Shown: piece after piece, positions 61,112-64,000 of the stretch | How positions within the stretch are numbered: the stretch's first letter is position 1 | Layout: every line of letters starts with the position of its first letter | NCBI GenBank assembly: GCA_963752325.1 | Contig: CAVVXU010000005.1 | Span: 248,001 to 312,000, forward strand | DNA: 64,000 bases | DNA from: CAVTJL01 sp963752325 | GTDB taxonomy: Bacteria > Pseudomonadota > Alphaproteobacteria > Geminicoccales > Geminicoccaceae | Reading direction: 5' to 3' | Notes under the pieces: generated by a model | The model's input: only the letters and a program-made list of their open reading frames with translations | The model's database searches: none | What the model was told of the DNA's origin: nothing | Position numbers and translations under genes: made by a program

Positions 61112-62812
61112 TCACGGAGCCGTCGCGACGGAAGCCCTGCGGCGCGGAACGGGGATCGGCACGGCCGCCATCAGGGAGCGCGTGTAGTCGGTAGCCGGGC
61201 TCTCGAAGATCGCCCGCCGGGAGCCGTGCTCGACGATCTGCCCCTCGCGCATCACGGCGACCTCGTGGCTCATGCGCTCGACGACAGCCATGTCGTGGGA
61301 GATGAAGAGATAGGCCAGACCCATCTCCTCCTGCAGCTCGAGGAGAAGGTCGAGGACGTGGCCGCGCACTGAGACGTCGAGGGCCGAGACGCTCTCGTCG
61401 GCGACGATGATCCTGGGCGAGAGGGCGAGGGCCCGGGCAATGCAGATGCGCTGGCGCTGACCGCCGGAGAACTCGTGCGGGTAGCGCGTCGCGTGCGCCG
61501 GCAGCAGGTGAACGCGCTTCAGAAGCTCCGCCACGCGGTCCCGACGCTCCGATCTGCTGCCGAGGCCGTGGATCGCCAGCGGCTCGGCGATCGCATCGCC
61601 CACCGACATCCGCGGATCGAGCGAGGCGTAGGGATCCTGGAAGATCATCTGCGCCTTGCGCCGCACCGGTTTCATCTCGCGCGACGTCAGGCCGGCGAGG
61701 CTCACGCCGTCGATCACCACCTCGCCCTTGAAGGGGACCAGCCCGAGCACGGCCTTGCCGATCGTCGACTTGCCCGAGCCGCTCTCGCCGACGAGGCCCA
61801 GGGTGCGGCCGGCGCGCAGCTCGAGGCTCACGCCCCGCACCACGGGCGCCGCCTTCCCGGCTCGACCTAGCCAGCCCGAGGCGCTTCCATAGCTCACCTC
61901 GAGCCCACTGACGAGAAGCACCGGCTCCCTGCCCGGGGCGGGCGTCGCCGCCGCTGTGACGCGGGGCGGCCCGTCCGTGCCCGCGAAGCTGCCGAGCCTC
62001 GGCACCGCCGCCAGCAGGGTGCGCGTGTAGTCGTGCCGCGGACGCTCGAAGATGTCGAGGACCGGCCCCTCCTCGACGATGCGGCCGGCACGCAACAGGG
62101 CCACCCGGTCGGCCATCTCGGCCACCACGCCCATATCGTGGGTGATCAGCAGGATCGCCGTGCCGAGCTCCGAGCGCAGCTCGCGCATCAGCTTCAGGAT
62201 CTGCGCCTGCACCGTAACGTCGAGGGCCGTCGTCGGCTCGTCGGCGATGAGCAGCTTCGGCCGGCAGGAGAGCGCCATGCCGATCATGACGCGCTGGCGC
62301 ATGCCGCCGGAAAGCTCGTGCGGATACTGCCCCAGGCGGCGCGCCGGCTCGGCGATGTGGACGGCGTCGAGCATGTCGCGGGCCAGCACCTCGGCCTCCC
62401 GCCCGCTGGCGACCCCGTGCTCGCGGATGGTCTCGGTCATCTGCTGGCCGATGGTCATGACCGGGTTCAGCGAGGTCATGGGCTCCTGGAAGATCATCGC
62501 CATGTCGCCGCCGCGCAGCCTGCGCACGGCCCGGGGCGACATGGACGTGATCTCCCGTCCGCCGAGCCGGATCGAGCCGCGCCGGAGCTTCAGCGCGGAG
62601 GAGAGGAGCCGCATGATGGAGAGCGCCGTCAGCGACTTGCCGGAGCCGGACTCGCCGGCAAGGCACAGCGTCTCGCCCGGGTCGAGCGACAGCCCCACGC
62701 CTTCGAGGACGGGCCGCAGCCCCTCCGGCGTCCGGGCGTCGAGGCAGAGATCCTCGACGACCAGAACCGGCGGGACCGGCGTCAAGGCTGCGGCCTTCCG
62801 GTCCGACGTCAC
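61112..62812 (-). CDS. Peptide/nickel-type ABC ATPase, fused DppD-DppF
   Basis: 566 residues with two complete ABC modules, each with Walker A ('GESGSGKSLTAL', 'GESGSGKSTIGK'), signature ('ELSGGMRQRVMIG', 'EFSGGQRQRICIA') and Walker B ('LLIADEPTTALD', 'IIVADESVSALD'). This single-chain YejF/GsiA type serves oligopeptide, glutathione or similar importers. GTG 62812 overlaps the binding-protein stop by four bases (GTGA). Confidence 0.9.
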   Translation of the reverse strand: MTSDRKAAALTPVPPVLVVEDLCLDARTPEGLRPVLEGVGLSLDPGETLCLAGESGSGKSLTALSIMRLLSSALKLRRGSIRLGGREITSMSPRAVRRLRGGDMAMIFQEPMTSLNPVMTIGQQMTETIREHGVASGREAEVLARDMLDAVHIAEPARRLGQYPHELSGGMRQRVMIGMALSCRPKLLIADEPTTALDVTVQAQILKLMRELRSELGTAILLITHDMGVVAEMADRVALLRAGRIVEEGPVLDIFERPRHDYTRTLLAAVPRLGSFAGTDGPPRVTAAATPAPGREPVLLVSGLEVSYGSASGWLGRAGKAAPVVRGVSLELRAGRTLGLVGESGSGKSTIGKAVLGLVPFKGEVVIDGVSLAGLTSREMKPVRRKAQMIFQDPYASLDPRMSVGDAIAEPLAIHGLGSRSERRDRVAELLKRVHLLPAHATRYPHEFSGGQRQRICIARALALSPRIIVADESVSALDVSVRGHVLDLLLELQEEMGLAYLFISHDMAVVERMSHEVAVMREGQIVEHGSRRAIFESPATDYTRSLMAAVPIPVPRRRASVATAP

Positions 62813-64000
62813 TGCTTCACGTAGATCGCCTCGTAGTCGATCACCCGTGTCGGATCGAGGTAGAACTGGTCGGGACCACCCATGCGCTTCGACTTCGCTA
62901 CCACGCGGCGCTCGTTGAAGACCGGGACCCAGGGCGCTTCCTGCGTCTGGATATCCGTGAAGATCTGCGCCCACACCTTGGCGCGCTCCTCCTTCTGCTT
63001 CGGGTCCGACATGGCATCGGCCTTGAGCGCACGCTCCTCGAAGGACTTGTCGCAGAACCAGGACCAGTTCCAGCCGCCCTGGATCGCCCCGCCGCAGCCG
63101 AGAATCGGTCCGTAGAAATCCGAAGGGTCCGGAAAGTCGGCGATCCAGGCCATGCCGCCGGACCAGGTCAGTGCCGCCTGCTTCTGGTTGCCGCCTGCGG
63201 CGATGGTCTGCGGCTGGGCGAGCGCCCTGATCTCGGCCTTGATGCCGATCGCCGCCAGGTCCTGCTGGATCGCCTGGGCGATACGCGGGTTGGGGTCGGT
63301 GTTCATCGCATAGAGCTCGGTTGAGAAGCCGTCCTTGAGGCCCGCCTCGGCCATCAGCTCCTTCGCCTTCTCGACATCGTAGGGATAGCCCTTGTAGTCG
63401 GGGTCGTAGCCCGGCATCAGCGGCGGCAGAACCTGGTCCGCCGGGGTCGCTCGGCCATTGATGATGCGGACGATGCGGTCCTTGTTGATCGCCATGTTGA
63501 TCGCCTGGCGCACGCGGACATCGTCGAGCGGCTTCTTGGTGACGTTGATCGTGATGTAGCTCGTCTCGAGCTGGTCGCGATCGACGATCATGCCGGCCGA
63601 GTCGGGCGACTTCTTCATCTCCAGATATTTGGCGGGCGGAATGCCGTCGCCGGCGATGTCAGTCTCGCCCTTCTGCAGACGGAGGATCGCCACCAGCGGC
63701 TCCTGACCGATCTCGATGGTGTACTGGTCGAGGTGGGGTCGAGACCGGAAATAGTCGGGGTTCCGGACAAAGACCATGCGCTGGCCCGGCACCCATTCCT
63801 TCAGCATGAAGGCGCCCGAGCCGACCGGCTTTTTGCCAAAATCGGCACCTTCGGCCTGCACCACCTCCTTGGGCACGGCCGAGGCGAAGTTCAGCGCCAG
63901 CACGTTCAGGAACGTCGCGTCGGGCTGCGACAGGGTGAACTTTACGGTAGCGTCGTCGACCGCCTCGATGCCCGAGATGGTCTCCGACGTTCCGGCGGTC
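62809..64000 (-). CDS. Peptide-type ABC binding protein (SBP_bac_5), partial at right edge
   Basis: The C-terminal ~396 residues are inside the window and the start lies beyond it. SBP_bac_5 blocks: 'GSGAFMLKEWVPGQRMVF', 'RLQKGETDIAGDGIPP', 'VRVRQAINMAINKDRIV' and the late 'APWVPVFNERRVVAKSKR'. It delivers a peptide, glycoside or similar solute to the transporter whose ATPase follows. The permease genes must lie elsewhere, probably beyond the right edge. Confidence 0.9.
   Translation of the reverse strand, partial: TAGTSETISGIEAVDDATVKFTLSQPDATFLNVLALNFASAVPKEVVQAEGADFGKKPVGSGAFMLKEWVPGQRMVFVRNPDYFRSRPHLDQYTIEIGQEPLVAILRLQKGETDIAGDGIPPAKYLEMKKSPDSAGMIVDRDQLETSYITINVTKKPLDDVRVRQAINMAINKDRIVRIINGRATPADQVLPPLMPGYDPDYKGYPYDVEKAKELMAEAGLKDGFSTELYAMNTDPNPRIAQAIQQDLAAIGIKAEIRALAQPQTIAAGGNQKQAALTWSGGMAWIADFPDPSDFYGPILGCGGAIQGGWNWSWFCDKSFEERALKADAMSDPKQKEERAKVWAQIFTDIQTQEAPWVPVFNERRVVAKSKRMGGPDQFYLDPTRVIDYEAIYVKQ

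Overview
The window is a high-GC proteobacterial chromosome segment, most likely from an alphaproteobacterium of a Rhodospirillales-like lineage. Evidence for this is the Gram-negative outer-membrane autotransporter, the typical alphaproteobacterial household genes (rpmB, nth beside a DUF2244 gene, dapB, a Bax inhibitor-1 protein), and the many ABC importers with periplasmic binding proteins. No rRNA, tRNA or CRISPR array was recognised.

Layout. 1-3.85 kb: transposon debris (an IS110-type transposase broken by three about 60-base palindromic inserts, a serine-hydrolase gene, a Tn3-type transposase remnant). 3.85-10.7 kb: one giant glycine-rich autotransporter. 10.9-11.9 kb: an IS21 IstB remnant abutting a 5'-truncated phosphorothioation-associated gene. 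12-23.4 kb: a carbohydrate catabolic island with a ribose-type ABC importer and Gfo/Idh/MocA dehydrogenase on the minus strand, and a decayed second dehydrogenase, a RuBisCO-like protein, a DUF1537 kinase and an ApnO-like oxidoisomerase on the plus strand. The gene combination points to D-apiose/3-oxo-isoapionate catabolism. 23.8-27 kb: a second importer (NMT1-type binding protein plus two permeases, no ATPase seen). 27-40.4 kb: cell-wall hydrolase, sodC, mutS, EF-hand protein, ftsH, iron-type alcohol dehydrogenase, LysR with divergent YeiH-type membrane protein, enolase-superfamily dehydratase, cupredoxin and FTR1 iron permease. 40.4-44.2 kb: divergent MttB-type methyltransferase and flavin oxidoreductase, probably for quaternary amine degradation. 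44.3-51.3 kb: rpmB, phytase-like lipoprotein, BI-1 protein, CcdA, and a YbbAP-type ABC exporter divergent from a TesA-type esterase. 51.3-64 kb: a cluster of DnaA-box-like sites, acs, a type III polyketide synthase/ICMT pair, isochorismatase-like hydrolase, dapB, a DsbA-fold isomerase, DUF4332, DUF2244, nth, a sulfatase/phosphonate monoesterase, and a peptide-type ABC importer running off the right edge.

A recurrent technical feature is single-base frameshifts inside otherwise well-conserved genes, including essential ones (ftsH three times, dapB, acs, the 3' end of mutS, the YbbA-type ATPase, the RuBisCO-like protein). Their number and distribution suggest indel errors in the assembly rather than gene death, so these are annotated as full genes with their shift positions given. 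Real decay is better supported for the transposases, the IstB fragment, the phosphorothioation gene and the second Gfo/Idh/MocA gene, which carry truncations, deletions or in-frame stops.
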